From Hoeflea_A sp963921345 (GTDB lineage: Bacteria > Pseudomonadota > Alphaproteobacteria > Rhizobiales > Rhizobiaceae), in assembly GCA_963921345.3 (NCBI GenBank), contig CAWUFE020000007.1:3596001-3660000 (forward strand): a stretch of DNA of 64,000 nt, written 5' to 3'. Positions 24,949 through 33,577 of this stretch are shown here, piece by piece. Each line of letters begins with the position of its first letter. Within the stretch, counting starts at the first letter, position 1. The translations under genes were made by a program, and so were the position numbers. The notes under the pieces are model-generated. The model did no database searches, was not told where the DNA came from, and was given only the letters and a program-made list of their open reading frames with translations.

Positions 24949-26184
24949 TCACCTCGCAGTCAGGCGAATGGGCAAACGGTCGAGCGCATGGATTGCATTG
25001 TTGGGACGCCAGGCCGCCTCGCCTGTCAGTTCCATTCTTTCGACCCGCTCGGCCAGCGCCCGCAGGACCGCCTGCCCCTCGGCGCGGGCAATGTTCTGGC
25101 CGACGCAGGTATGAATGCCGGCACCCATGGCGAGATGTCCGATTGTCGTGCGCGATATGTCGAAGCGTTCAGCGTCTTCCCAGCGCTCGGGGTCCGAATT
25201 GGCGGCTCCCAGCACGCACAGTATTTTCGTGCCTTCCTCGATCTCAATGCCGGCAACCCGCGTGTCGATGCCCGCCGTCCGGCAGAACGCCTGAACCGGC
25301 GACGTATAGCGCAGCGTCTCTTCGAACGCGGGGAGCGCCAAACGCTCCGGGTCGCGCACGAGCTTGTCGTATTCGCCCGGATTGGAGGCCAAACACCACA
25401 GTGCGTTTCCGATACCGGTTACCGTTGTGTCCACCCCTGCCGACAGCAGGGACCGAACCAGCATGCCGGCTTCTTCATCGGTGATTTCACCGGTATCGGC
25501 AGCAGCGTAGATGGCCGCGCCGATACCGTCTCCGGTCAGCCGGTCGCGGCTGCACTGCTCGTTGATCCAGGGGGCAATGTCCTGCGCTTTGGCCATGCCT
25601 GCCCGTCGCAACGCGTTGTCGGGGCCAATGGCGTTGAAGACCATCGCGCCATAGTCGATCAGTTTGCGGGTGTCCGGCTCCTTGATCCCGACCGCCCTCG
25701 GGAACACCTTTGTCGGGAACGCCTCCGCGATCTCGGCGACTGCCTCGACTTCGCCCCTTGCAACAACGTCGTCGATGAGATGCTCGGCGTCTTCCCTAAA
25801 GGCCTCACGCAGTTCGCGGACCACCTTCGGCGATAGTGCCCGCATGATCACACGCCGCGTTTTGGTGTGATAAGGGGGGTCTACCTCGAGAACGACAGAC
25901 GGTGGGCGCCAGGGTTCTTCGAGCTGGAAGTCGGAAAGACCGACGCCGCGCGAGGAAACAAACCGCTCGTGATCCGAAAAGACCTCCTTCGTGACGTCAT
26001 AGCCTCCGCATGCCAGAACGCCGTATTTCGGCAGATAGGCAAAAGGACCCTGTTCCCGGAGCTCCCTGAAGAATGCCCGCCCGTCGGTCAGGATTGCCTC
26101 GTCATAGGGGTCGACATCCCAGACCGGCACGCCGGCCGGTGGACTGATTGCCTTGTGACCGTGAATGAGCGCTTCACCTGTCAT
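24949..26184 (-). CDS. Cytochrome P450, CYP199-like (para-substituted benzoate oxidation)
   Basis: A 411-aa soluble bacterial P450. I-helix AGVDTT at 249-254, ExxR in EETLRYTSP (about 288-296), and heme-binding MGAGIHTCVGQ with the ligand Cys360. Several stretches match CYP199A enzymes of Rhodopseudomonas closely by memory: SSRGVGLSDF, EPWRPPSVVLE, DTGEITDEEAGMLVRSLLSAG, FRTA-type SPVQAF, and a C-terminal LPIRLTAR. CYP199A members O-demethylate 4-methoxybenzoate and oxidise related aromatic acids. The usual Phe of the heme loop is Met here. The start MTGEALIH overlaps the LivF gene by 11 bases; a longer frame exists upstream but is unlikely. Confidence 0.93.
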   Translation of the reverse strand: MTGEALIHGHKAISPPAGVPVWDVDPYDEAILTDGRAFFRELREQGPFAYLPKYGVLACGGYDVTKEVFSDHERFVSSRGVGLSDFQLEEPWRPPSVVLEVDPPYHTKTRRVIMRALSPKVVRELREAFREDAEHLIDDVVARGEVEAVAEIAEAFPTKVFPRAVGIKEPDTRKLIDYGAMVFNAIGPDNALRRAGMAKAQDIAPWINEQCSRDRLTGDGIGAAIYAAADTGEITDEEAGMLVRSLLSAGVDTTVTGIGNALWCLASNPGEYDKLVRDPERLALPAFEETLRYTSPVQAFCRTAGIDTRVAGIEIEEGTKILCVLGAANSDPERWEDAERFDISRTTIGHLAMGAGIHTCVGQNIARAEGQAVLRALAERVERMELTGEAAWRPNNAIHALDRLPIRLTAR

Positions 26185-26944
26185 CGTATTCCTCCTGTGC
26201 TTTCGCGTCGGGCGAGACGCTGTCACGGTCTCGGGTCGCGTCGAGGCTGACGCCGACATGGCGGTCCAAGAGATCCGGGTTGGCCTTGAGCTCGGCCGCC
26301 GGCTGGTCGACGATGATTTCCCCGGAATCGAGAATCAGGACCCGGTCGGCGAATTCCAGTGCAAGCTCCGCATGCTGCTCGACCAACAGCAGCGTATGAC
26401 GCCCGTCCGATGCGAGCGTGTCGAAGACGCTCATCAGCATGTCGCAGACGACCGGGGCAAGGCCCTCGAGCGGCTCGTCGAGCAAGAGAAGCGACGGGTG
26501 GCCCATGAGCGTGCGAGCGATCGCCAGCATTTGCTGCTCACCGCCGGACAGCTGCCCACCGCCATTGCGTCGGCGTTCCTTCAAACGCGGGAACATCTGA
26601 TAGGCCTCATCCAGGCGGGAGCCGCCGCGCATCCCTGCGATCAGGTTCTCCTCGACGGTCAGCGATGGAAAAATGTCGCGTGTCTGCGGAACAAGGCCCA
26701 GGCCGGTATGGGAGCGCCTGTGCGGGGGCTCGGCGGATACATCGTCACCATTCAGGAAAACGGATCCGGTCCGTAGCCGCGTCAGACCCATGATGGTTGC
26801 CATGAGCGTGGTCTTGCCGACCCCGTTCCTGCCGATGATGGCCAGCCGCTGTCCCTTCTGAACCGAAAAATCGATGTCATGGAGAACGGTTGTGTCTCCA
26901 TAGCCTGCAGTCACCCCGTCGAGAGCGAGGACCGTTTCAGTCAT
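26174..26944 (-). CDS. livF: LIV-type ABC transporter ATP-binding protein (LivF-like)
   Basis: A 256-aa ATPase of the branched-chain amino acid (HAAT) importer family. Walker A GRNGVGKT (about 36-43), signature LSGGEQQ, Walker B LLLLDEP, and switch His in LLVEQH. It has an extra C-terminal tail of about 25 charged residues that runs into the P450 gene. The start MTETVLAL overlaps the LivG-like stop by 8 bases. It probably powers uptake of an aromatic acid, given the P450 in the same operon; HAAT transporters are frequent aromatic-acid importers in alphaproteobacteria. Confidence 0.93.
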   Translation of the reverse strand: MTETVLALDGVTAGYGDTTVLHDIDFSVQKGQRLAIIGRNGVGKTTLMATIMGLTRLRTGSVFLNGDDVSAEPPHRRSHTGLGLVPQTRDIFPSLTVEENLIAGMRGGSRLDEAYQMFPRLKERRRNGGGQLSGGEQQMLAIARTLMGHPSLLLLDEPLEGLAPVVCDMLMSVFDTLASDGRHTLLLVEQHAELALEFADRVLILDSGEIIVDQPAAELKANPDLLDRHVGVSLDATRDRDSVSPDAKAQEEYDDR

Positions 26945-27686
26945 GACGCCCTCCCAGATAGAGGTCACGGACCTGCTGATCGGAGGCAATCTCGGCCGAG
27001 GTGCCTTGCGTCAGGATCGATCCGTTCACGAGTACGATGATCGAGCTGGCAACGCGAAACACCAGCTTCATGTCGTGTTCGATGATCAGGACCGACAAAT
27101 CCTTCGGAAGCCGCTCGATAGCCCCGATGATCAGATGACTGTCAGCGGAAGGAACACCCGCTGCCGGTTCGTCCAGGATCAGAATGCGGGGCTTCAGGGC
27201 CAGGGTCATTGCTATTTCAACCAGTCGCTGCTGCCCGTAGGCGAGTTCGGCGACGGGTTTGTCGGCCACCGTCAGGAGATCGAAGGCCTCGAGCTGTGCT
27301 TCGATCTCTTCTTCGATGTGGGGCCAGGAATCGGCGCGAACCGACCACCGCAATGTTCTGTTTTCGCGCTCGAGGATGGCAAGTCGGACATTCTGCCTGA
27401 CGGTCAGGGCCTTGAAGAGTGTCGTGATCTGAAAGGTCTTGGCGATCCCCGCTTTCACCCGCTCCGATTCATCCAGCCCGCCAATGTCTCTGCCGTCCAG
27501 CAGGATCTCCCCGGATGTTGGTGGTAGGATCCCGGTGATCAGGTTCGAAAAGGTCGTCTTTCCGGCTCCGTTCGGTCCAATCAGTGCGGTCCGTGCACCT
27601 GGCGCCAGGCTCACATTCAGGTCTCTGGCAACGACGATGCCGCCGAATGCCTTGTTGAGACCGGTGACCACCAGCCCGGTGCTCAT
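26937..27686 (-). CDS. livG: LIV-type ABC transporter ATP-binding protein (LivG-like)
   Basis: A 249-aa ATPase with Walker A GPNGAGKT, the LivG-specific insert RVKAGIAKTFQ, a signature region ELAYGQQRLVEIA (a degenerate LSGGQ, as usual in LivG), Walker B LILDEPAAG and switch IIEHDM. The start MSTGLVV overlaps the LivM stop (ATGA). It pairs with the LivF-like ATPase in the same operon. Confidence 0.95.
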   Translation of the reverse strand: MSTGLVVTGLNKAFGGIVVARDLNVSLAPGARTALIGPNGAGKTTFSNLITGILPPTSGEILLDGRDIGGLDESERVKAGIAKTFQITTLFKALTVRQNVRLAILERENRTLRWSVRADSWPHIEEEIEAQLEAFDLLTVADKPVAELAYGQQRLVEIAMTLALKPRILILDEPAAGVPSADSHLIIGAIERLPKDLSVLIIEHDMKLVFRVASSIIVLVNGSILTQGTSAEIASDQQVRDLYLGGRHD

Positions 27687-28669
27687 CGGGACCTCCCGAT
27701 CAGACGCCGCAGGGCGGCCGGCACTCCGAGAAGCCCGCTTGGAACGAAAAACACGACGACCAGGACGAGTGCCCCGATGGCAAATAGCCAATTAAACGGG
27801 TCGACCGCTGCGGCCAGGTGGTGCGTGACCATGAAAATCGCGGTTCCGACAAGGGCGCCGTAAATCCGGCCGGCACCGCCCAGGATCAGCATGATCATGG
27901 CCTCGGCCGACAGCGAGAACGCGTAGACTTCCAGGCTGACAAGTTCGGTAATCTGGGCGGTCAGCGCGCCGGCTATCCCGGCGATGCCACCGCCGACGGT
28001 ATAGATCGCCAGGAGACGCCGGCGCACCGGGGCACCGATTGCACTCATGCGTTCCGGGCTTTCATGAATGCCGCGCGCCATCAACCCGAACGGCGAGGCG
28101 ATGAGCACCTTCAGAAAGGCCAACACGGCGATCATGACGCAGACCGCGTAGATGTAGCCGGTCTGCCCGACGAAATCGAACTCGAAGCGGCCGAGAATGG
28201 GATCCATGCGGATACCGCGAAGGCCATCCGCGCCACCGGTCAGCCATTGCGCCTTGTTCGCTATCTCCTGCAGAATCTGGGCGACGGCGATGGTCAGCAT
28301 GATCAGCGTGAGGCCGCGCGCGCGCATCAGCAGCAAGCCGCTGACAAATGCAATCGCGGCGCCCGCAATCGCTCCGACCAGAAGGCCGGGCAAGGGCGCG
28401 GCGGTCGCATGGACCGCGAAGATCCCCGCGGCATAGGCTCCGGTTCCGTACATGGCCGCCTGACCGAGCGTCGCGACGCCGGCGACACCGAGAACCAGAT
28501 CGAGCGACAGGACGAAGATCATCATGATGACGACCCGCGTCACGAATCCCAGGTCGTAGGGAAATGCGAAGAAGGCGCCGACCGCAATTACCGCAACGGT
28601 CAGCTCGGGCAGGAAGGTCCGCAACGACGCGGCACGCCGGACAGGCGAGTGCTTTTCTGCAATGCTCAT
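27683..28669 (-). CDS. livM: LIV-type ABC transporter permease (LivM-like)
   Basis: A 328-aa inner-membrane permease with about nine helices and the LivM motif GARG-to-RAVHE-like loop (here LMARGIHESPERMSAIG). The start overlaps the LivH stop. It forms the channel with LivH. Confidence 0.94.
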   Translation of the reverse strand: MSIAEKHSPVRRAASLRTFLPELTVAVIAVGAFFAFPYDLGFVTRVVIMMIFVLSLDLVLGVAGVATLGQAAMYGTGAYAAGIFAVHATAAPLPGLLVGAIAGAAIAFVSGLLLMRARGLTLIMLTIAVAQILQEIANKAQWLTGGADGLRGIRMDPILGRFEFDFVGQTGYIYAVCVMIAVLAFLKVLIASPFGLMARGIHESPERMSAIGAPVRRRLLAIYTVGGGIAGIAGALTAQITELVSLEVYAFSLSAEAMIMLILGGAGRIYGALVGTAIFMVTHHLAAAVDPFNWLFAIGALVLVVVFFVPSGLLGVPAALRRLIGRSR

Positions 28670-29532
28670 GCCGCGGCCCTGCCCATGAGGCCGGAAGGCC
28701 GGACGGCGAGCACCGCCATCATCACGATGAAGAACGCGATCGTGCCGAAATCCGGAACCAGATAGCGGGCGGCGGTATCGACAATGCCGAGCCCAATTGC
28801 GGCTGCGAATGATCCGGCAATCGATCCAAGCCCGCCGACCGCGACGACAATGAGAAACAGGATCATGTAACGGAGCGGATAGTAGGCGTCGATCGGCAGC
28901 AGTTCCGCGCCCAATATGCCTCCCAGAGCGGCGAGCCCCGCCCCCAGCATGAAGGTCAACGCAAAGATCCTGCCCGTATTGATGCCCAGGGTGGAAGCCG
29001 TCCCGCCATGATCGACAGCGGCCCTAAGATGGATTCCGAAACGCGTCCGATCGATCAAGGCGTAGAGGCCGGCGATGACGATCAATCCGGTGACAATCAC
29101 GACGATCCTGTGGATCGGCAAAGTCCGAAAGCCAAGATCGATCGAGCCCTTCATCCAGTCGGGCAGGCTGATCGGCAGAAGCGTGGAACCGAGCCAGTAG
29201 TTGACCCCGGCAATCATGATGAAGGCGATGCCGATCGTGGCAAGCACCTGCTGCAGTGTTCCCATGCGGTAGATACGGGAAAACAGAAGCACCTCGAGCG
29301 GCAGGGCGATGGCCATCGTTGCAAGAATCGCGACCAGTGCAGCGGGCACGAAGGGGAGACCTCCGCGAAGGGAAAGCCAGTGGGCAAAAGCACCGCCCAG
29401 CAATGCAAATCCGCCATGGGCCAGGTTGATCACCCGCATCAGACCCATGACGACCGACAGCCCGACGGAAATCATGAACAGGATCATGCCATACGCAACG
29501 CCGTCGATGAGTATGGAGAGAATCACTGACAT
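28666..29532 (-). CDS. livH: LIV-type ABC transporter permease (LivH-like)
   Basis: A 288-aa inner-membrane permease. Typical stretches are GLMRVINLAHGGFALLGGAF near residue 30, TRFGIHLRAAVDH in the cytoplasmic coupling loop, and GGLGSIAGSFAAAIGLGIVD near the end. It lies 65 bp after the binding-protein gene and overlaps LivM by 4 bases. Confidence 0.94.
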   Translation of the reverse strand: MSVILSILIDGVAYGMILFMISVGLSVVMGLMRVINLAHGGFALLGGAFAHWLSLRGGLPFVPAALVAILATMAIALPLEVLLFSRIYRMGTLQQVLATIGIAFIMIAGVNYWLGSTLLPISLPDWMKGSIDLGFRTLPIHRIVVIVTGLIVIAGLYALIDRTRFGIHLRAAVDHGGTASTLGINTGRIFALTFMLGAGLAALGGILGAELLPIDAYYPLRYMILFLIVVAVGGLGSIAGSFAAAIGLGIVDTAARYLVPDFGTIAFFIVMMAVLAVRPSGLMGRAAA

Positions 29533-29597
29533 ATCCGCTCCTCAGGAGGCGTCCGAGCGGCTTGCCGCTCGGACATCAATCAGCCAATTTCCGGGGG

Positions 29598-30764
29598 TCA
29601 GTTAGTCGTCAAGCCGAGATCTGGAACCGCTTCGATCGTTTCGAACTCGCGGTTGACGTATTTGCCGTCCTCGGTTTTCTCGACCCTTCGGACATAGACA
29701 TTCTGAGTCATATGGCGGGTCTGCGGATCGATGCTCACGGGGCCGCGCGGACTTTCCCAGGATTCGCCCTTGATGGCTTCGATTGCCGAGGGTCCGTCAT
29801 TGCCGGAGGCCGCGACCATGCGATAGATCGCCTCCATTCCGTCATAGGCGCCGACCGAGGCGAGATTTGCCACCGAACCCGGAAACTTCTCGGCCAGGCT
29901 GCCGGTGAAGGCGGCGTTCAGTTCGCTGTCATGCGCACCTGAATAGTGATAGGCGGTGGTCAGGCCGATGGCCGCGTCGCCAAGCGCATCCAGCGTGGTC
30001 TCATCCGTTTCGCCGGTTCCCAAAAAGGTGATGCCGCCGTCGCGAAGCCCGTTTTCATTGTAGGATTTGGTGAAAGCGAATGTCGGCGGCCCCGCAGGCA
30101 GGAAGCCGAACACGGCGTCAGGCTTTTTGTCCTTCACCCGCTGCATGAACGGCGCAAAGTCCGTCGTGGAAAGCGGCATGCGTATCTGGTCGACGACGGT
30201 TCCGCCCTTCGCCTCGAATGCCGACTTGAAGGCTTTTTCGGCATCCGCACCGGGACCGTAATCGGAGACCGCCGTCACGACCGTGCGGATACCCTGGTCG
30301 TAGGCCCATTCGGCCAGCGGAACGGTCACTTGCCACAGGGTGAATCCGGTTCGGACGAAGTAGTCGGATTGCTGGGTGATGATCGAGGTGGCCGCGTTGA
30401 AGATCACTGCCGGCTTTTCCGCCCGGTCGATGAGCGGAGCGACCGCAAGCGTATTGGGCGTGAACACGAACCCGCCCAGGTAATCGACCTGTTCGCGGAT
30501 CAGCAATTCCTGCGCCAATGCCTTGGCGTTATCCGGCTTCGGACCGCCGGAGTCGCGGTAGATGATCTCGATCTCATGGCCGCCGACGCTGTTTCCGTGT
30601 TCAGCCTGATAAACCTCGATCGCTTCCTTGAATTGCTTTCCCCAGGTTGCAAACGGTCCAGAAAAGGGCGCGATCACCCCAACCCGAACCGTGTCGGCAG
30701 TCGCAGCGGTTGCGAACGCAACTGCCATGCTGAACGCAAGGGCGCCCGTCCATCCAGTTTTCAT
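29598..30764 (-). CDS. LIV-type ABC transporter substrate-binding protein
   Basis: A 388-aa periplasmic binding protein. The signal peptide is about residues 1-23 (LAFSMAVAFATAATA), and the mature start TVRVGVIAPFSGPFATWGKQ is the type I periplasmic fold common to HAAT receptors. It is first in the nine-gene operon (binding protein, LivH, LivM, LivG, LivF, P450, ferredoxin, small ORF, MarR). The expected ligand is an aromatic acid because of the CYP199-like enzyme. AGGGAGGAAT precedes the ATG. Confidence 0.93.
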   Translation of the reverse strand: MKTGWTGALAFSMAVAFATAATADTVRVGVIAPFSGPFATWGKQFKEAIEVYQAEHGNSVGGHEIEIIYRDSGGPKPDNAKALAQELLIREQVDYLGGFVFTPNTLAVAPLIDRAEKPAVIFNAATSIITQQSDYFVRTGFTLWQVTVPLAEWAYDQGIRTVVTAVSDYGPGADAEKAFKSAFEAKGGTVVDQIRMPLSTTDFAPFMQRVKDKKPDAVFGFLPAGPPTFAFTKSYNENGLRDGGITFLGTGETDETTLDALGDAAIGLTTAYHYSGAHDSELNAAFTGSLAEKFPGSVANLASVGAYDGMEAIYRMVAASGNDGPSAIEAIKGESWESPRGPVSIDPQTRHMTQNVYVRRVEKTEDGKYVNREFETIEAVPDLGLTTN

Positions 30765-30849
30765 CAGCGATTCCTCCCTTTTTCCTGAAGCCGGCCCCCG
30801 GCTCCCACTCCAGCCGGGCCGGCCGAAACATCGGTACCGGTATCAAAAG

Positions 30850-30869
30850 TGAGTTGCGTTATCAACTCA
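30850..30869. promoter_or_regulatory. Perfect 7-6-7 palindrome upstream of the importer/P450 operon
   Basis: TGAGTTG (30850-30856) and CAACTCA (30863-30869) are exact complements separated by six bases. They lie 86 bp before the start of the binding-protein gene in an AT-rich leader. The size suits a MarR dimer, and the operon ends with a MarR gene. Confidence 0.6.
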
Positions 30870-31287
30870 ATTTCTGAAACTTTTTAGATGGCTGAATGGC
30901 AAGACTAAATTAGAAATTCCAGATAATTCTTTAATTACAACTTGATAGATAGAAATAAGGCATGGCCTCTACCCCATCAAAAAACTCCGATGACATACCT
31001 CGAGTTGCTATTGCAACTGACTTATTGCCGCTTGTCGACGCCTCGCCCGGGTCGCAACACATCGCAACACCTCGCAATAGGCCCGATGCCGGTAAAGCCG
31101 GTACATTGGCGGGAGATTGCAAGCGAGTTTAAGACGATGCATCCCGAGTCACGGCCATTTGCTGCCGAAGCGATCGAACTGACTGCCGACCTGGACGATC
31201 ACCCAACGTCAATCGGGCCGTTCGTGTTGTCCGATCAACCGCAATCTGTGATACCGGTTTTCCGAGCGATCAGCGTGTTGGTGACGG
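30870..31287. other. Intergenic stretch without a convincing gene
   Basis: About 420 bp between the importer operon and the MFS-like gene. The first 90 bp are AT-rich. Three near-copies of TCGCAACAC lie at about 31048-31077. Short frames are present on both strands, but none has a ribosome site or a recognisable product, so none is called. Confidence 0.4.
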
Positions 31288-32565
31288 ATGAGCGCATATC
31301 TTAACGCCGGACAAAACCGGTGGAACTTCAGCGTCCTGCTGGTCCAGGGCGTCGCCCGGGAAGTCGGCTATGAGCTGAGCAGCGAAAAGCTCGTCCTCCC
31401 CTTTCTCTACGCGTCGCTGGGCGGTCCGCTGTTTTTCGCCGGCCTGCTCATATCGACCGTCGAGTTCTGCAAGTTCGTGGCGCAGATCAGCGGGTCGCCG
31501 CTGGTGGCTTTCGCGCGCCGTACCAAGTGGCATGTCGGCCTGACAACAGCCGTGAGCGCCGCGACCCTGGCGGTCCTGTCGTTCCTTTCGGAGGATCTGT
31601 CTCCACACTTCCTGGTTGTTGCGTTCGTCTTGACGGCCGCGATCATCGGTCTCTGCAAAGGCGTCAACAACCTGGCTTTTCAGGATTTGCTGGGCCGGTC
31701 TCTTTTCGAGGGCTCCCGGGCCAGGCTGCTTTTCGTCAGCGGTTCGGTCACCGGTCTCTTCGTCATCCTGTCGGTGATCGGTTCCATCGCGATCGGCGAA
31801 TCCGAGAGCGCCCATGCCGCCCATATCGAATTGATCCTGATCGGCTTCGGGATGCTGATGGCGGCATCGCTGATCATCCTGTTCCTCAACGAACCGGCCA
31901 AAGCTCCCGAGGCCTTCGCCGAAGTGGCCGATCGACGGAGCACGCTGCAGGGCTACTTCGCGGAACTGCGCGTCGGCACGCGGACGGTGGCCGACCTCGA
32001 ATGGTTCCACAAATACCTGAAGGTTCGAATTCTGCTTGTCCCGATCGAAATAGCGATGCCGTTCTTCGCAATTCACGCGTCTGCGCTGCATCCCGATACC
32101 ACGCCGAGCCTGAGCCTGTTCGTGATTGCGGGCAGTGCCGGAATGATCCTTGGCGGAATTGTATGGCCTCGCCTGAGCAGGAATTCGAACCGGCTCAACA
32201 TGAGCATGGCCACGCTCATCGGTTGCCTGTGCGCAATCGGCGCCCTGATGCTCCAGTTCATTCCGGACCTGCGGATGCCGATGACGCATGCGGGCGTTTT
32301 TCTGCTGCTGGCATTTGCCACACAAGGCGTCGTCGTCAGCAGAACCGTCTACCTGGTCAACGCGGCTTCGGACGCACAACGCCCCTACTGCGTTTCCCTT
32401 TCGAACCTCGCCGGCGGAGTGGTCGGTTTGGGTCTGGCGTTCGTCCTCGGCGGCATAACCCAGATACAGGGCGCGATCGCCGCGCTCCTCGTCATGATTC
32501 CCCTGAACGTCGTCGCGGCCATCTACGCGATCAGATTGCCGGCAATCGGCGAGGCCAGGAACTAG
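31288..32565 (+). CDS. MFS-like multi-pass membrane transporter
   Basis: A 425-aa membrane protein with about 11-12 hydrophobic segments, beginning NRWNFSVLLVQGVAREVGYELSS-like sequence after a short soluble leader. It contains long helices such as VVAFVLTAAIIGLC, LILIGFGMLMAASLIILFL and the C-terminal LALRG-free half with NLAGGVVGLGLAFVLGG. It resembles a divergent branch of the major facilitator superfamily; the canonical motif A between helices 2 and 3 is not obvious. No ribosome site precedes the ATG, and an in-frame stop lies two codons upstream, so the true start may be slightly downstream. Substrate unknown. Confidence 0.75.
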   Translation: MSAYLNAGQNRWNFSVLLVQGVAREVGYELSSEKLVLPFLYASLGGPLFFAGLLISTVEFCKFVAQISGSPLVAFARRTKWHVGLTTAVSAATLAVLSFLSEDLSPHFLVVAFVLTAAIIGLCKGVNNLAFQDLLGRSLFEGSRARLLFVSGSVTGLFVILSVIGSIAIGESESAHAAHIELILIGFGMLMAASLIILFLNEPAKAPEAFAEVADRRSTLQGYFAELRVGTRTVADLEWFHKYLKVRILLVPIEIAMPFFAIHASALHPDTTPSLSLFVIAGSAGMILGGIVWPRLSRNSNRLNMSMATLIGCLCAIGALMLQFIPDLRMPMTHAGVFLLLAFATQGVVVSRTVYLVNAASDAQRPYCVSLSNLAGGVVGLGLAFVLGGITQIQGAIAALLVMIPLNVVAAIYAIRLPAIGEARN

Positions 32566-32569
32566 GACG

Positions 32570-33475
32570 CTAAGGCCCGTTGCCGGCAACACCCAGAGTT
32601 TCGAGAAACCTCACCAGCATCGAATAATCCGCCCGGATCTCGGGAAAGACGCAGACATAGGGTCTTACCATCGCAATGGAGATCGGGCTCGGCTTGATGA
32701 GTGCGCCTTCCCGCAGGTGCAACTCGACGAAGGTGCTGGGCACCAAGGCCACGCCCGCACCGTTGCGCGCGGCTGCGATGGCCACCGACAGATCGCTCGT
32801 GATCATTCCGGACGTCACCGCGCCCGTCTGCCGGCGACCCGCCTGGCGATACCAGTCCTGCCAGCTCGGACTGCTCGCGTAGGAGGGCCCCCAGTTGATT
32901 TGCACCAGCCTCTCATGCGGAACGTTGATCAGCTTGCCGTCGGGATCGCCGTATTCCCGCCAGAACGCCTGGGAGCACACCGGGATCGCGACATCGGAAA
33001 ACAGGATTTTCTCCCGCAAACCGGCATAGTAGGACGACTGATAGGTCAGGCGGACATCCACGCCTTCCTTGACGAAATCGATCGGATCTTCGCGGACGCA
33101 GACATCCAGAATGGCGCCTGTCTGCGCACTGAATTCTGAAATTCTGGGCATAAGCCAGCAGTCGGCAAGGGACGGAATGACACTGACGACCAGTTGCCGG
33201 GGCTTTCGGCTCTGCTGCAGTCTCCCCGTGACGTCGGCGATTTCATCGAAGGCATGGGCGAGTCTGGGAAACAGTTCCGTACCCGCATCGGTCAGAAATA
33301 TCCGATTGCCCTGCCGCTCGAACAGCATTTTACCCAGATGGTCTTCCAGGCCCCGAACCTGCAGACTGACCGCCGCCGAGCTGACGCCAAGCTCCTCCCC
33401 CGCCCGCACGAAACTCCCGCACCTTGCGGCCGATTCGAACGCCCGCAACCCGGTCAGGGAAGGCATTTTCCGCAT
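32570..33475 (-). CDS. LysR family transcriptional regulator (GcvA-like)
   Basis: A 301-aa LysR protein. The HTH is LTGLRAFESAARCGSFVRAGEELGVSSAAVSLQVRGLE (about 6-42), which follows the GcvA-type pattern. The effector domain starts near residue 94 (RQLVVSVIPSLADCWLMP). It is divergent from the 2OG-oxygenase gene with a 102-bp spacer and probably regulates it. The 3' end faces the MFS-like gene. Confidence 0.93.
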   Translation of the reverse strand: MRKMPSLTGLRAFESAARCGSFVRAGEELGVSSAAVSLQVRGLEDHLGKMLFERQGNRIFLTDAGTELFPRLAHAFDEIADVTGRLQQSRKPRQLVVSVIPSLADCWLMPRISEFSAQTGAILDVCVREDPIDFVKEGVDVRLTYQSSYYAGLREKILFSDVAIPVCSQAFWREYGDPDGKLINVPHERLVQINWGPSYASSPSWQDWYRQAGRRQTGAVTSGMITSDLSVAIAAARNGAGVALVPSTFVELHLREGALIKPSPISIAMVRPYVCVFPEIRADYSMLVRFLETLGVAGNGP

Positions 33476-33577
33476 GTCTTTCCTTTATTTTTTCTTATGA
33501 TAGACAACAATTTTTATCGTTGCAATTGCGTGCGGGTCGGCCATTGTTGGCCGTGATCTGCAAGGGAGGTCCCAAGG
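33476..33577. promoter_or_regulatory. Divergent promoter region, LysR / 2OG oxygenase
   Basis: An AT-rich spacer. It includes the inverted repeat GGCCA-TTGT-TGGCC (33539-33552) and a CAAC...GTTG pair in the AT-rich half. AAGGGAGG precedes the oxygenase ATG. Confidence 0.45.

Noticed and set aside
31048..31077. Three adjacent near-copies of TCGCAACAC
   Set aside because: Too short and too few for a CRISPR or known regulatory array. Likely chance or slippage.
30942..31304. 120-codon plus-strand frame in the spacer before the MFS-like gene
   Set aside because: No ribosome site, no recognisable domain, and it overlaps the downstream start. Competing short frames on both strands are equally weak.
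31270..32592. 440-codon minus-strand frame opposite the MFS-like gene
   Set aside because: The plus-strand translation has clear membrane helices, whereas the antisense product is a charged low-complexity sequence.
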